A program made the translations under genes and the position numbers. From Tissierellia bacterium (lineage in GTDB: Bacteria > Bacillota_A > Clostridia > Tissierellales > Peptoniphilaceae), in assembly GCA_012728775.1 (NCBI GenBank), contig JAAYEN010000271.1:1-64000 (forward strand): a stretch of 64,000 nt of DNA, read 5' to 3'. The stretch's first letter is position 1, and every line of letters begins with the position of its first letter. The notes under the pieces are model-generated. The model saw only the letters and a program-made list of their open reading frames with translations, made no database searches and was not told the origin of the DNA. Below, piece after piece: positions 18,301-25,544 of this stretch.

Positions 18301-20282
18301 AATTTATAGAATTATCTGAAGACGAAGGAATTGAAACAACGGAAGTTGCAGTTGTTACAGATAAAAACAAAATGGTAATGTATTACAGAGACCAGGTAGT
18401 TTGTGAATTGGATAGAACTTTTCTAGACGCTTCAGGAGCAGATAGATTTCAAAAAATAGTAATAGAAAAAGATAAGCCATTTTATTATTTCGAAGAAAAA
18501 GGAAAAGAGCTAGGAACTTTATATGAAAATCTAAGTGACCTTAATTATGTTTCTAAAAAAGATTTAATTGGAAAATTTGATTCTACAATAGGAAGGGGAA
18601 CTATTCTCGCTCCATTAGGAGGAATAAACCAAATTACTCCAATACAAGCTATGGCAGCAATTATACCATCTCTGGATGGAAACAGTAAAACTGCTAGTAT
18701 AATGTCCTATGGTTATGACCCAGTACTATCCAGCGAAAATCAATTTCTAGGAGGATATTACGCAGTGGTAGAATCACTTGCCAAAATTGCTGCTACAGGT
18801 GGAAATCCATTCAAAGCTAGATTATCATTCCAAGAATTTTTCGAATCAATGGGTACTGATGAAATAAAATGGGCTAAACCTCTTAAATCCCTATTGGGAG
18901 CATTTTATGCTACTAGGGAATTTAAAACTCCTCCTATAGGTGGAAAAGACTCTATGAGTGGAACCTTCCAGGATTTAGATGTACCTCCAACATTGATTTC
19001 CTTTGCAGTGGTTTCAGAAGATGCTAAAAATATTATCTCACCTGAATTAAAAGGAAAGTTAAAACTAGGAATAATTAAAACAAACAGACTTGAAGATTAT
19101 ACATTGAATCACGAAGAATTTATGTTTAATGTAGAGAATCTTTATAAAGAAATTAAAAGTGGAAATATTAAATCTGCATATGCAATTAATTATAAGGGAC
19201 TATTGCACAATTTAATGGAAATGTCCTTGGGGAATGAAATTGGATTTGTAATCAACTTTGAACAGCCTTTTGATAACTTAGTGGGAAGCTTTATCGTTGA
19301 ATATGAGAATTCAAAGGACTTTATAGAACCTATAGGTCTTACAGGAGGAGATTCTTTAGTATTTAACGGAGAAAAAATCGATGTAGAAAGATTTAAGGAA
19401 ACTTACGAAAATTCCTTAATTGAAATCTATCCCCAAGAAATAGAATCAAATGAAGAAATTGGTCGTAATAAAGAATTAAAGCCTAGAAATCTTACTAGGG
19501 AAGAAAGACAAGAAGATGTTAAAGTGCTTATACCAATTTTTCCTGGTACTACAGGAGAATATGATGTAGAAGAAGTGCTTTTAGAAAACCAAGCTATAGT
19601 AACTAAATTTGTCTTTAAAAATGAGACTATTAATCAACTAGAAGAGTCTATCGAAAAATTAGCAGAAGAAATTGAAAAATCTAATATAATAATTTTCCCA
19701 AGTGGTATGACTTATGGTGATGAACCAGAAGGAGCCGGAAAATATTTAGCAAATGTTCTTAGACAAGACAAGATTAAAAAAGCAATACTAGATCTTATAG
19801 ACAATAGAGACGGATTAATACTTGGAATAGGAGACGGGTTCCAAGGATTAGTAAGAACTGGCCTTATTCCTTTTGGAACTTATATAAAATTCCATGAAGA
19901 ACTTCCAGTGTTTGCCAAGAACTCATCAGGTAGATATTCCTCAAAAATAGTAGAAACTATTTTTAAAACAAATAACTCTCCTTGGTTAAAATATGTGGAG
20001 TTAGAAAAAGAATATTTAGCACCTATATCCACTTACTATGGTCAATTGATTTTACCGAAGGATTTATATAGAGAACTTAGCAATAATGAACAAATAGTAT
20101 CAGTATATAATAAAGATACTTTAGGAGCAGATTATTCAATAGAAGGTCTAATGGATCCGAAGGGTAGAATACTTGGCAAAATGACTAATTTTGAAAGAAT
20201 AAAAGATGGAACATTAATAAATATTCCAAAAACTGAATTTCAAGATATAATAAAAGCAGGAATAGAATATTTTAGAAAATAA
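15348..20282 (+). CDS. purDL: PurD-PurL fusion: GAR synthetase joined to FGAM synthetase with degenerate glutaminase
   Basis: 1644 residues in one open frame behind GGAGG. Residues 1-414 are a full PurD (phosphoribosylamine-glycine ligase): VGSGAREHTIG, KADGLCAGKGV, FNTRFGDPETQ, ending in the canonical YRKDIG. PurL starts almost at once, about residue 417, as the long clade-II form (about 1228 residues) with DTYWSDHCRHTTF, ETHNHPTEIEPYGGAHT and GGKDSMSGTF, so the synthetase core looks intact. The C-terminal class I glutaminase domain keeps its fold (PIFPGT..EYD, PSGMTYGDEPEG) but lacks the nucleophile: GIGDGFQ (G1495) where family members have G-x-C-N-G-F-Q. The His/Glu site reads STYYG (1561-1565) instead of SHGEG. 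These activities are steps 2 and 4 of purine synthesis. FGAM formation would need free NH3 or a partner glutaminase. No other pur genes are nearby. Confidence 0.92.
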   Translation: MKILIVGSGAREHTIGEKVSKSKMAEKIYFAPGNGGTVSIGENVNIQGNDIEGLVNFAKSEGIDFTIVGPEDPLNLGIVDEFENEGLKIFGPTKAAAKLEGSKAFAKDFMIKHGIPTGKYIKTEDHDNAIKFAKLLLETNGKAVIKADGLCAGKGVFIVSNEKEANDYLEQILVKGNYGEKKVIIEEFLEGYEMSLIAFVDNKTIKMLPTSKDHKRIFEGERGANTGGMGTFSPNLEAENYLEEIEESILNPFLKGIQEDNLDFRGIIFIGLMIGDNGIKVLEFNTRFGDPETQSILNRIDSDLLDIMLKTNRGDLASAVIDENDKKVVTLVLASGGYPEEYKKGYEIKGLDKVEDVIIYHAGTKVEEGKIITNGGRVLSIVAIEDDFEKAIEKVYKTADIIEFEDKFYRKDIGPSVNRYYVEKNENIFYDYISMRESIITDLEFDPGDIRMFSRYDIEGLNGDLKETVVNELLADAHIEKCYAAEDAFKLEKELKNPLVVEFQPGQFDQSEYATIKNLELLSKSNDIRVRTSKVYAFSEELDYSQKEKLEEYIINKTNQRKGKLLGVPSTLNTDNENYHINDVYYGFTKLDEVGLNKFLLEHGLAMSLEDLKFVQDHYKEIGRDINETELYILDTYWSDHCRHTTFNTILDVEFKDNETLLDKRIHDEFNNYIKMRQDLNRTKPISLMDLGTIVARYLKFTGDLDNQEDTDEVNACSIEIKVKVEDRITKEIREEDYLLMFKNETHNHPTEIEPYGGAHTCIGGGIRDPLSGRAHVYQAMRITGAGDPTIPYKDTLKGKLPQRKIAIDASEGYSSYGNEIGLAAGFADEIYHEGFVAKRMELGALVGAQKKENVLRENSEPGDIILLLGAKTGRDGVGAATGSSSQQTADVIEEASTEVQRGNPPLERNIMRLFRNPEATKLIKKSNDFGAGGVSVAIGELADSLDIYLDRVPLKYPGLTPKEIAISESQERMAVVIDAENKNKFIELSEDEGIETTEVAVVTDKNKMVMYYRDQVVCELDRTFLDASGADRFQKIVIEKDKPFYYFEEKGKELGTLYENLSDLNYVSKKDLIGKFDSTIGRGTILAPLGGINQITPIQAMAAIIPSLDGNSKTASIMSYGYDPVLSSENQFLGGYYAVVESLAKIAATGGNPFKARLSFQEFFESMGTDEIKWAKPLKSLLGAFYATREFKTPPIGGKDSMSGTFQDLDVPPTLISFAVVSEDAKNIISPELKGKLKLGIIKTNRLEDYTLNHEEFMFNVENLYKEIKSGNIKSAYAINYKGLLHNLMEMSLGNEIGFVINFEQPFDNLVGSFIVEYENSKDFIEPIGLTGGDSLVFNGEKIDVERFKETYENSLIEIYPQEIESNEEIGRNKELKPRNLTREERQEDVKVLIPIFPGTTGEYDVEEVLLENQAIVTKFVFKNETINQLEESIEKLAEEIEKSNIIIFPSGMTYGDEPEGAGKYLANVLRQDKIKKAILDLIDNRDGLILGIGDGFQGLVRTGLIPFGTYIKFHEELPVFAKNSSGRYSSKIVETIFKTNNSPWLKYVELEKEYLAPISTYYGQLILPKDLYRELSNNEQIVSVYNKDTLGADYSIEGLMDPKGRILGKMTNFERIKDGTLINIPKTEFQDIIKAGIEYFRK

Positions 20283-20291
20283 TTAATTATT

Positions 20292-20325
20292 GGGCAAGTT
20301 GGATTGAATCATCTTGCCCGTTTTT
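20292..20325 (+). terminator. Terminator after purDL
   Basis: A 7-bp stem GGGCAAG / CTTGCCC with a 14-base loop is followed by GTTTTT. It lies 9 bases after the purDL stop, confirming that purDL is its own unit. The next ribosome binding site begins just after it. Confidence 0.8.
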
Positions 20326-20340
20326 AAAAGGAGAATTAAT

Positions 20341-20535
20341 ATGTCTAAAGAAGAAAGATTTATAAGCATTTACAAAAGTGGAATGGTCAACACTACAGAG
20401 ATATGGGTAGACAAGGAAACAGGAGTTAATTATTTGATAATTAATCGAGGATATGGAATGGGCTTAACACCTCTATTGGATAAAGATGGTAAACCTGTAA
20501 TTACTGATGTAAATGATTTAGATCGTTACTGGTGA
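20341..20535 (+). CDS. Small DUF6440-like protein
   Basis: 64 residues starting at ATG 20341, seven bases after AAAGGAG. The sequence has the pattern of the DUF6440 family: a sheet-rich core with EIWVDKETGVNYLIINRGYG followed by LTPLLDKDGKPVIT near the C-terminus. Function is unknown; these small cytoplasmic proteins are common in Firmicutes. An upstream in-frame ATG at 20314 lies inside the terminator and is unlikely. It is followed after 12 bases by the TrmN6-like gene. Confidence 0.75.
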   Translation: MSKEERFISIYKSGMVNTTEIWVDKETGVNYLIINRGYGMGLTPLLDKDGKPVITDVNDLDRYW

Positions 20536-20547
20536 TTAATTTAACTA

Positions 20548-21234
20548 ATGATTAGAAAAGATTATATTCCAAATACAAATTATATAATATACCAAAATTC
20601 TAAAAGATTTTCCTTTGGTACTGATAGTTTGATGCTATTAAAATTTTCAAAAGCAAAAGGAGTAGTTGTAGATTTAGGATGTGGCACTGGAGTTTTGAGT
20701 TTGGGTTTAGCAGATAGAAAATCTGTTGAAAAAGTATATGCTGTAGATATTCAACCAGAAGTAATAGAGATTTTGAAAATCTCTATTGAAGAAAATCAAT
20801 TGGATAGACGAGTAATTCCAGTTTTATCAGATGTGAGGGATTTTTCAAAATATTATACTGAGAGACCCAATAGTATAATAATGAATCCTCCCTATTTTGA
20901 AAATGATATAGAGAATAAGGTGGAAAACTATCGAATATCTAGACATCATGAAAGTATCGAGGAATGGGTAGCTGCAGCATCTAGAATGCTTCCAACGAAA
21001 GGAACTCTTGAGTTAGTATATAGACCTGAAAGATTGGCATCACTTATAGAATATATGAAAAAATATAAAATTGAGCCCAAAATCATTCAATTTGTAAGAA
21101 CTAATTCCAAATCTTTAGCTAAGTCTGTGCTTGTACGAGGTGCAAAAGATGGAGGAGTTGGGTTAAATATATTGCACGATGTAATTACCCATAATGAAGA
21201 CGGAACCACTAGAGATTGGAATTTAGATTTTTGA
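20548..21234 (+). CDS. tRNA1(Val) (adenine37-N6)-methyltransferase-like protein
   Basis: 228 residues. SAM motif I is VVDLGCGTGVLSLGLA, and the N6-adenine catalytic motif is IIMNPPYFEN, preceded by the family's N-terminal FSFGTDSLMLLKF. This matches the YfiC/TrmN6/YabB group that modifies A37 in tRNA or related RNA. The C-terminal AKSVLVRGAKDGG segment is also typical. No clear ribosome binding site precedes the ATG, so translation may depend on coupling to the small gene 12 bases upstream. The exact target is inferred from the family. Confidence 0.85.
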   Translation: MIRKDYIPNTNYIIYQNSKRFSFGTDSLMLLKFSKAKGVVVDLGCGTGVLSLGLADRKSVEKVYAVDIQPEVIEILKISIEENQLDRRVIPVLSDVRDFSKYYTERPNSIIMNPPYFENDIENKVENYRISRHHESIEEWVAAASRMLPTKGTLELVYRPERLASLIEYMKKYKIEPKIIQFVRTNSKSLAKSVLVRGAKDGGVGLNILHDVITHNEDGTTRDWNLDF

Positions 21235-21283
21235 AACATAGAAGTTGCAACGATTTAATTATTTAAAATAGGGAATAAATTAT

Positions 21284-21311
21284 GTAGCTGATAAGATTAA
21301 TTATCAGCTAC
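21284..21311 (+). repeat. Long perfect inverted repeat upstream of the GNAT gene
   Basis: GTAGCTGATAA at 21284-21294 is followed by GATTAA and its exact complement TTATCAGCTAC at 21301-21311, giving an 11-bp stem. It is followed by TATTTAATATAAGGAGG rather than a T-run. It could be a weak terminator for the methyltransferase, an operator or an RNA element in the GNAT leader. Confidence 0.6.
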
Positions 21312-21333
21312 TATTTAATATAAGGAGGCAACT

Positions 21334-21744
21334 ATGATTATTTATAAATTGTACACAGATGAATTAGAAGACGTTAAAATAGCTGAAGGTTTTTTTGACG
21401 GTTGGTTAAATCCTCCTGACGAGAATGTCCATAGAAAAATATTGTCCGGTAGTTTTAAATCTTTTGTTGCAATCCATGAAGAAAAAAAAGAAATTATTGG
21501 TTATATAAATGTTATAAGTGATGGAGTTTTAACTGCATATATCCCATTTTTAGAGGTTATATCTGAATATAAAGGCCAAGGAATAGGTAATAAACTGGTT
21601 AAAATGGCTATTGAAGAATTTAAAGATTACTACATGATAGATATAGTATGTGATTCAGATTTAGTTCATTTTTATGAAAAAATGGGCATGAGAAAAGCTA
21701 ATGCCATGATAATTAGAAATTACGATAAACAATCTGGTGAATAA
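21334..21744 (+). CDS. GNAT-family N-acetyltransferase
   Basis: 136 residues after AAGGAGG. The acetyl-CoA binding motif A is visible as EVISEYKGQGIGNKLVKMA (about residues 75-93), with the C-terminal motif B HFYEKMGMRKANAM. GNAT enzymes transfer an acetyl group from acetyl-CoA to an amine on a protein, antibiotic or metabolite; the substrate cannot be read from the sequence. It appears monocistronic, with AT-rich flanks and the inverted repeat just upstream. The following 170 bases to rtcB are AT-rich, with no gene visible. Confidence 0.85.
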   Translation: MIIYKLYTDELEDVKIAEGFFDGWLNPPDENVHRKILSGSFKSFVAIHEEKKEIIGYINVISDGVLTAYIPFLEVISEYKGQGIGNKLVKMAIEEFKDYYMIDIVCDSDLVHFYEKMGMRKANAMIIRNYDKQSGE

Positions 21745-21914
21745 TAAGATAATAAATGCGAGAAATTTTTGAAAAAAGATAATATCAAATTATATAATTA
21801 TTAATAAAATTAAAATGATTTCTTATATTAAATGATAGAACTATCCAAATCATAACTGTATTTTTGATATTTTAATTAATCTATTAAAAGGGTATAGTCA
21901 TTTCAGGTGATATT

Positions 21915-23123
21915 ATGATTAAGTTACAAGGAAAATATTCAGAAGGAATAGTTTATTCTGATCAATATGAAGAATCTGGAATTAAACAAATTCAAGATTT
22001 ACTAGATGAACCATTTTCACAAAATTCAAATCCTAGATTTATGCCTGATTACCACGCTGGATTAGGAAGTGTCATAGGTACGACTATGATAGTTAAAGAC
22101 GAAATATGCCCCAATTTAGTGGGTGTTGACATAGGATGTGGAATCAGAACAGAAATATTCGAAACGCCTTATGAATTAGATTTTAAAGCATTAGATGACT
22201 ATATTAGAAATAATATACCTTCAGGATTTAAAGTCCATAACAAAGAAAGACCAATGAATTTTATAGATAGATTATATATGAGAAATCAAATTAAGGATCA
22301 ATCCAGATTAAAAAAATCCATGGGAACTTTGGGTGGCGGAAATCATTATATAGAAATCGGTAAGGGCGAAAGGGAAAATGAATATATCCTCACAGTTCAT
22401 TCGGGTTCTAGAAATTTAGGTTTACAAGTAGCTAACTATTATCAAAAAATAGCTTCATCTCTTTCACAAGATGGTGTTACCACTAAATCAGAAGAAATTA
22501 TAAAAAGTTTGAAGGAACAAGGTAGGGAGAAAGAAATAGCAATTGAATTAAAAAAAATACAAGAAAATCCAAATACTTCCAGAGGTTTAGAAACACTAAA
22601 AAGTAATGGCAAATGGTTTTTTGAGTATTTGCATGATATGAATGTTTGTGTAGAATTTGCATTGGAAAATCGAAATGTCATGGCAGAAAAAATTTTAGAT
22701 TTTTTAAAACCTAAAATAATTAAAGGATTTGATACAGTTCATAATTATATTGAGCTAAATGAAGAAAATCATCATATACTTCGAAAAGGAGCTGTTGCAG
22801 CATATAAAGGTCAGCTCTTGACAATTCCCATGAATATGCGAGATGGGATATTAATTTGCGAGGGTTTAGGAAATCCTCAATGGAATTATTCTGCTCCCCA
22901 TGGTGCAGGCAGATTAATGAGTAGAAATCAAGCTAAGACAGATATAGCCCTAGAAGATTACGAGGAATCAATGAGGGGAATATTTACCACTTCGGTTAAC
23001 AAGGATACAATTGATGAAGCGCCATTTGCTTATAAGCCTATGAAAGACATTATCAATTATACAAAAGATACAGTGAAAATCCTTCAACATGTTAAACCAA
23101 TGTACAATTTCAAGTCAAAATAA
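21915..23123 (+). CDS. rtcB: RNA ligase RtcB-family protein
   Basis: 402 residues, the shorter bacterial RtcB class. Manganese-binding motifs are visible as MPDYHAGLGSVIG, GVDIGCGIRTE, GTLGGGNHYIE and TVHSGSRNLG. The guanylylated histidine lies in SAPHGAGRLMSR. RtcB joins 2',3'-cyclic phosphate and 5'-OH RNA ends using GTP, in RNA repair or tRNA healing. No archease, rtcA or rtcR gene is next to it. A terminator follows directly, so it seems to be transcribed alone. Confidence 0.93.
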   Translation: MIKLQGKYSEGIVYSDQYEESGIKQIQDLLDEPFSQNSNPRFMPDYHAGLGSVIGTTMIVKDEICPNLVGVDIGCGIRTEIFETPYELDFKALDDYIRNNIPSGFKVHNKERPMNFIDRLYMRNQIKDQSRLKKSMGTLGGGNHYIEIGKGERENEYILTVHSGSRNLGLQVANYYQKIASSLSQDGVTTKSEEIIKSLKEQGREKEIAIELKKIQENPNTSRGLETLKSNGKWFFEYLHDMNVCVEFALENRNVMAEKILDFLKPKIIKGFDTVHNYIELNEENHHILRKGAVAAYKGQLLTIPMNMRDGILICEGLGNPQWNYSAPHGAGRLMSRNQAKTDIALEDYEESMRGIFTTSVNKDTIDEAPFAYKPMKDIINYTKDTVKILQHVKPMYNFKSK

Positions 23124-23132
23124 AATATTTTT

Positions 23133-23166
23133 AGAGATTGATCGTGTTTTCAATCTCTTTTTATTT
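23133..23166 (+). terminator. Terminator after rtcB
   Basis: A 9-bp stem AGAGATTGA / TCAATCTCT with loop TCGTGTTT is followed by TTTTTATTTTC. It lies 9 bases past the rtcB stop codon. Confidence 0.85.
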
Positions 23167-23186
23167 TCTATCAAACAACAAAATTA

Positions 23187-23215
23187 TTTACATTAACTAT
23201 ATTTAGATGTAAAAT
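23187..23215 (+). promoter_or_regulatory. Candidate promoter and overlapping dyad before carbamate kinase
   Basis: TTTACA at 23187-23192 and TAAAAT at 23210-23215 are 17 bases apart. Overlapping them is an inverted repeat, TTTACAT at 23187-23193 and ATGTAAA at 23207-23213, which could be an operator. About 100 AT-rich bases lie between this and the carbamate kinase start. The assignment rests on pattern only. Confidence 0.4.
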
Positions 23216-23316
23216 ATGAAAAAAATATAATAAAAATAAGTAAATTTTTTTATCTACATTAATAAAAAAATATATTATTCTATTGAGGAAATTTTCTATA
23301 TTGAAAGGAAAAAAGA

Positions 23317-24255
23317 ATGAATAAAAAAATTGTTGTAGCATTGGGCGGAAATGCCTTAGGGGATACGCCAGAAGAGCAAAAAGAGTTGGTTAAGGAAACA
23401 GCAAAATCTATAGTAAAATTAATTAAAGATGGATATGATGTAATAATTGGACATGGTAATGGTCCTCAAGTAGGTATGATTAATTTATCTTTTGATTATT
23501 CTCATTCGGGAGACACTGGTATTCCTAGCATGCCTTTTCCTGAATGTGGAGCAATGAGTCAAGGTTATATAGGTTATCACATACAACAGGCATTAATAAA
23601 TGCTTTAAAAGAATCAAATATCGAAAAAGAAGTGTGCTCGATAATAACTCAAGTAGTTGTAGATAAAGACGATAAATCTTTTTCAAATCCAACAAAACCT
23701 ATAGGCCAATTTTATTCAAAAGGAGAGTCTGAAAGACTTTCTTCTATTAATGGATACACTTATATAGAAGACTCAGGGAGAGGTTATAGAAGAGTAGTTC
23801 CTTCACCGAATCCTGTTAAAATTGTTGAATTAGAAACTGTTAAAAAGCTATCTAACTTAGGTACTGTAGTGATTACCGTTGGCGGAGGTGGAATACCAGT
23901 TATTGAAAAAGATGGATTATATAAAGGGGTAGCCGCTGTCATTGACAAGGATAAGTCTTGTTCAAAGCTGGCTTCTGATATAAAAGCTGAGACTTTATTA
24001 ATTTTGACTGCTGTAGAACAAGTTGCATTAAATTTTAATAAGCCTGACCAAAAAAATCTAGATAAAATAAGTATTTCTCAAGTTCATAAATATATAGAAG
24101 AAGAACATTTTGCTAAGGGCTCAATGCTTCCCAAGATAGAAGCGTGTATAAACTTTTTAGAACAAAATCCTGAAGGAAAAGCAATAATTACATCTTTAGA
24201 AAAGTCATTAGATGCTTTGAAGGGAAAAACAGGTACATTAATATATAAAGATTAA
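23317..24255 (+). CDS. arcC: Carbamate kinase
   Basis: 312 residues, the usual length. Family motifs are the N-terminal VVALGGNALG, the segment IIGHGNGPQVGMI, FPECGAMSQGYIGYHIQQAL, PSPNPVKIVE and the C-terminal LPKIEACINFLE. The enzyme interconverts carbamoyl phosphate plus ADP with carbamate (NH3 + CO2) plus ATP. It usually works in the fermentative direction, to make ATP in arginine, agmatine or ureide degradation. No arginine deiminase or ornithine carbamoyltransferase gene is adjacent, so its pathway cannot be fixed here. The ribosome binding site is GAAAGGA. Confidence 0.95.
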   Translation: MNKKIVVALGGNALGDTPEEQKELVKETAKSIVKLIKDGYDVIIGHGNGPQVGMINLSFDYSHSGDTGIPSMPFPECGAMSQGYIGYHIQQALINALKESNIEKEVCSIITQVVVDKDDKSFSNPTKPIGQFYSKGESERLSSINGYTYIEDSGRGYRRVVPSPNPVKIVELETVKKLSNLGTVVITVGGGGIPVIEKDGLYKGVAAVIDKDKSCSKLASDIKAETLLILTAVEQVALNFNKPDQKNLDKISISQVHKYIEEEHFAKGSMLPKIEACINFLEQNPEGKAIITSLEKSLDALKGKTGTLIYKD

Positions 24256-24285
24256 AGAAAAAATAAAATTTAATTTAAATTTAAC

Positions 24286-24314
24286 TTTACAACTAGTGTA
24301 ATTTATGTTATATT
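24286..24314 (+). promoter_or_regulatory. Promoter of the T-box leader
   Basis: TTTACA at 24286-24291 and TATATT at 24309-24314 are 17 bases apart. A start near 24321 fits the beginning of the T-box RNA. Confidence 0.65.
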
Positions 24315-24329
24315 TTTTACAGTTGATTA

Positions 24330-24614
24330 ATAATCAGTGCCGTGAAAAGAAAGAGTAGATGTATTTATAACTTATAGAGAGTGCATGTTTGGTGAAAATG
24401 CATAGCTATGATATATCGAACACATCTTTGAGCTAATCTTGCAAAACCGTTAAGGAAGTAGTGGATTCGGATAACTCGCACCCGTTATAGTGCAAAGGTA
24501 TGATAGTACCTGATGAGTTTGATATTGTGAAATATCATTAAACAGAGGTGGGACCACGAGAATTTTATTCTCGTCCTCTAGCATGTATATGCTGGAGGAC
24601 GAGATTTTTTTGTT
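24330..24614 (+). promoter_or_regulatory. T-box leader, probably tRNA-His responsive
   Basis: The region fills most of the 400-base gap before the ABC transporter and has T-box architecture. Stem I includes AGAGTAGATG, the AGAGAG bulge, the apical GGTGAAA loop and the closing strand ATCTTTGAGCT. The T-box sequence AGAGGTGGGACCACGAG is at 24544-24560. The specifier, judged from the usual GAA-codon-A context, is CAC (His) at 24421-24423; AAC (Asn) at 24419-24421 is the alternative. Uncharged tRNA would stabilise the antiterminator and allow transcription of the transporter. T-box control of histidine transporters is known in Firmicutes. Specifier choice is an inference. Confidence 0.9.
24570..24611 (+). 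terminator. T-box terminator hairpin
   Basis: A 15-bp stem, 24570-24584 with 24589-24603 (one G-T pair), has a GTAT loop and leads into ATTTTTTT. Its 5' arm includes CTCGTCCTC, which can instead pair with the T-box element GAGGTGGGACCACGAG upstream, the expected antiterminator alternative. Confidence 0.93.
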
Positions 24615-24656
24615 TTTGGCCAAAATAAAAAAATTATTTTAAAGGGAGAGAATAAA

Positions 24657-25532
24657 ATGTTAAGTAAGAATTATTTGAGAAAATCTATTTTAGTATTAAT
24701 GTTAGTAGTTAGTTTGATTTTAATGTTTGGTTGTGGAGGCACGTCTTCAAATAGTGAAGTGAATAAAGAAACTAATAGATTGGAAGCTATTAGAGAAAGA
24801 GGATATATTGAAGTAGTAACAGAGCCTTATTTTGCACCATATGAATTTATTGATCCATCTAAAAAGGGAGAAGATCAATATGTTGGTTCTGATATATTAC
24901 TTGCAAAATATATTGGAGAAAAAATTGGGGTTGACGTAAAAATAATTCCCTTGGAGTTCTCTGCTGTATTAAGTAGTGTAACTGAAGGGAAATATGACTT
25001 AGCGATTTCTGCTTTGGCATATACTCCTGAAAGGTCAGAAGCTATGAATTTATCTGATGGATATTATTTTTCGGAAAATAGTCCAGGCTATGGATTACTG
25101 ATTCGACAAGAAGATGCTGAAAATATTAAAGGTCCTAACGATATAGGGGATAAAATCGTAGTAGCTCAAAGTGGATCTCTTCAAGAGTTATTTGTAAATG
25201 AGCAAATTCCCAATTATAAAGAATTCAAAAGAGTCTCTGCAACTACAGATGGTTTCCTAATGGTACAAGAAAATAAAGCAGATGTTTGTGCAGTCTCTAT
25301 TCCAATGGGTCAATTGTATATAGAAGCAAATCCCGATGCGAAACTAATGATAGTTGAAGATTTTGAATTTGAGGTAGATCCTGAAACACAAGGTACTAGA
25401 ATAGGAATTCCAAAGGGAGAGACTGAGCTTACAGAAATAGTTAACGAAGCTATAAAAGAAGTTTTGGAATCTGGAGAATTTGAAAAATGGCACGAGGAAT
25501 ATACTGAGTACGCAAAAAGTTTAGGTTTGTAA
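24657..25532 (+). CDS. Polar amino-acid ABC transporter substrate-binding lipoprotein
   Basis: 291 residues. An N-terminal signal (about 9-24) ends in the lipobox LMFGC with Cys26 as the lipidation site. The remainder is a solute-binding family 3 domain: LEAIRERGYIEVVTEPYFAPYEF, VGSDILLAKYIGEKIGVDV, YDLAISALAYTPERSEAMN and IGIPKGETELTEIVNEAI. It would capture an amino acid outside the membrane and deliver it to the permease encoded next. The upstream T-box suggests histidine, as in HisXYZ systems; glutamine, arginine or asparagine cannot be excluded from the protein alone. Confidence 0.9.
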   Translation: MLSKNYLRKSILVLMLVVSLILMFGCGGTSSNSEVNKETNRLEAIRERGYIEVVTEPYFAPYEFIDPSKKGEDQYVGSDILLAKYIGEKIGVDVKIIPLEFSAVLSSVTEGKYDLAISALAYTPERSEAMNLSDGYYFSENSPGYGLLIRQEDAENIKGPNDIGDKIVVAQSGSLQELFVNEQIPNYKEFKRVSATTDGFLMVQENKADVCAVSIPMGQLYIEANPDAKLMIVEDFEFEVDPETQGTRIGIPKGETELTEIVNEAIKEVLESGEFEKWHEEYTEYAKSLGL

Positions 25533-25544
25533 GAGGTGTAAGTT

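Noticed and set aside
21745..21914. Gap between the GNAT gene and rtcB as a hidden gene or riboswitch
   Set aside because: 170 AT-rich bases with no ribosome binding site plus open frame and no convincing hairpins; TTGATA at 21864 and TATAGT at 21893 are too far apart for a standard promoter.
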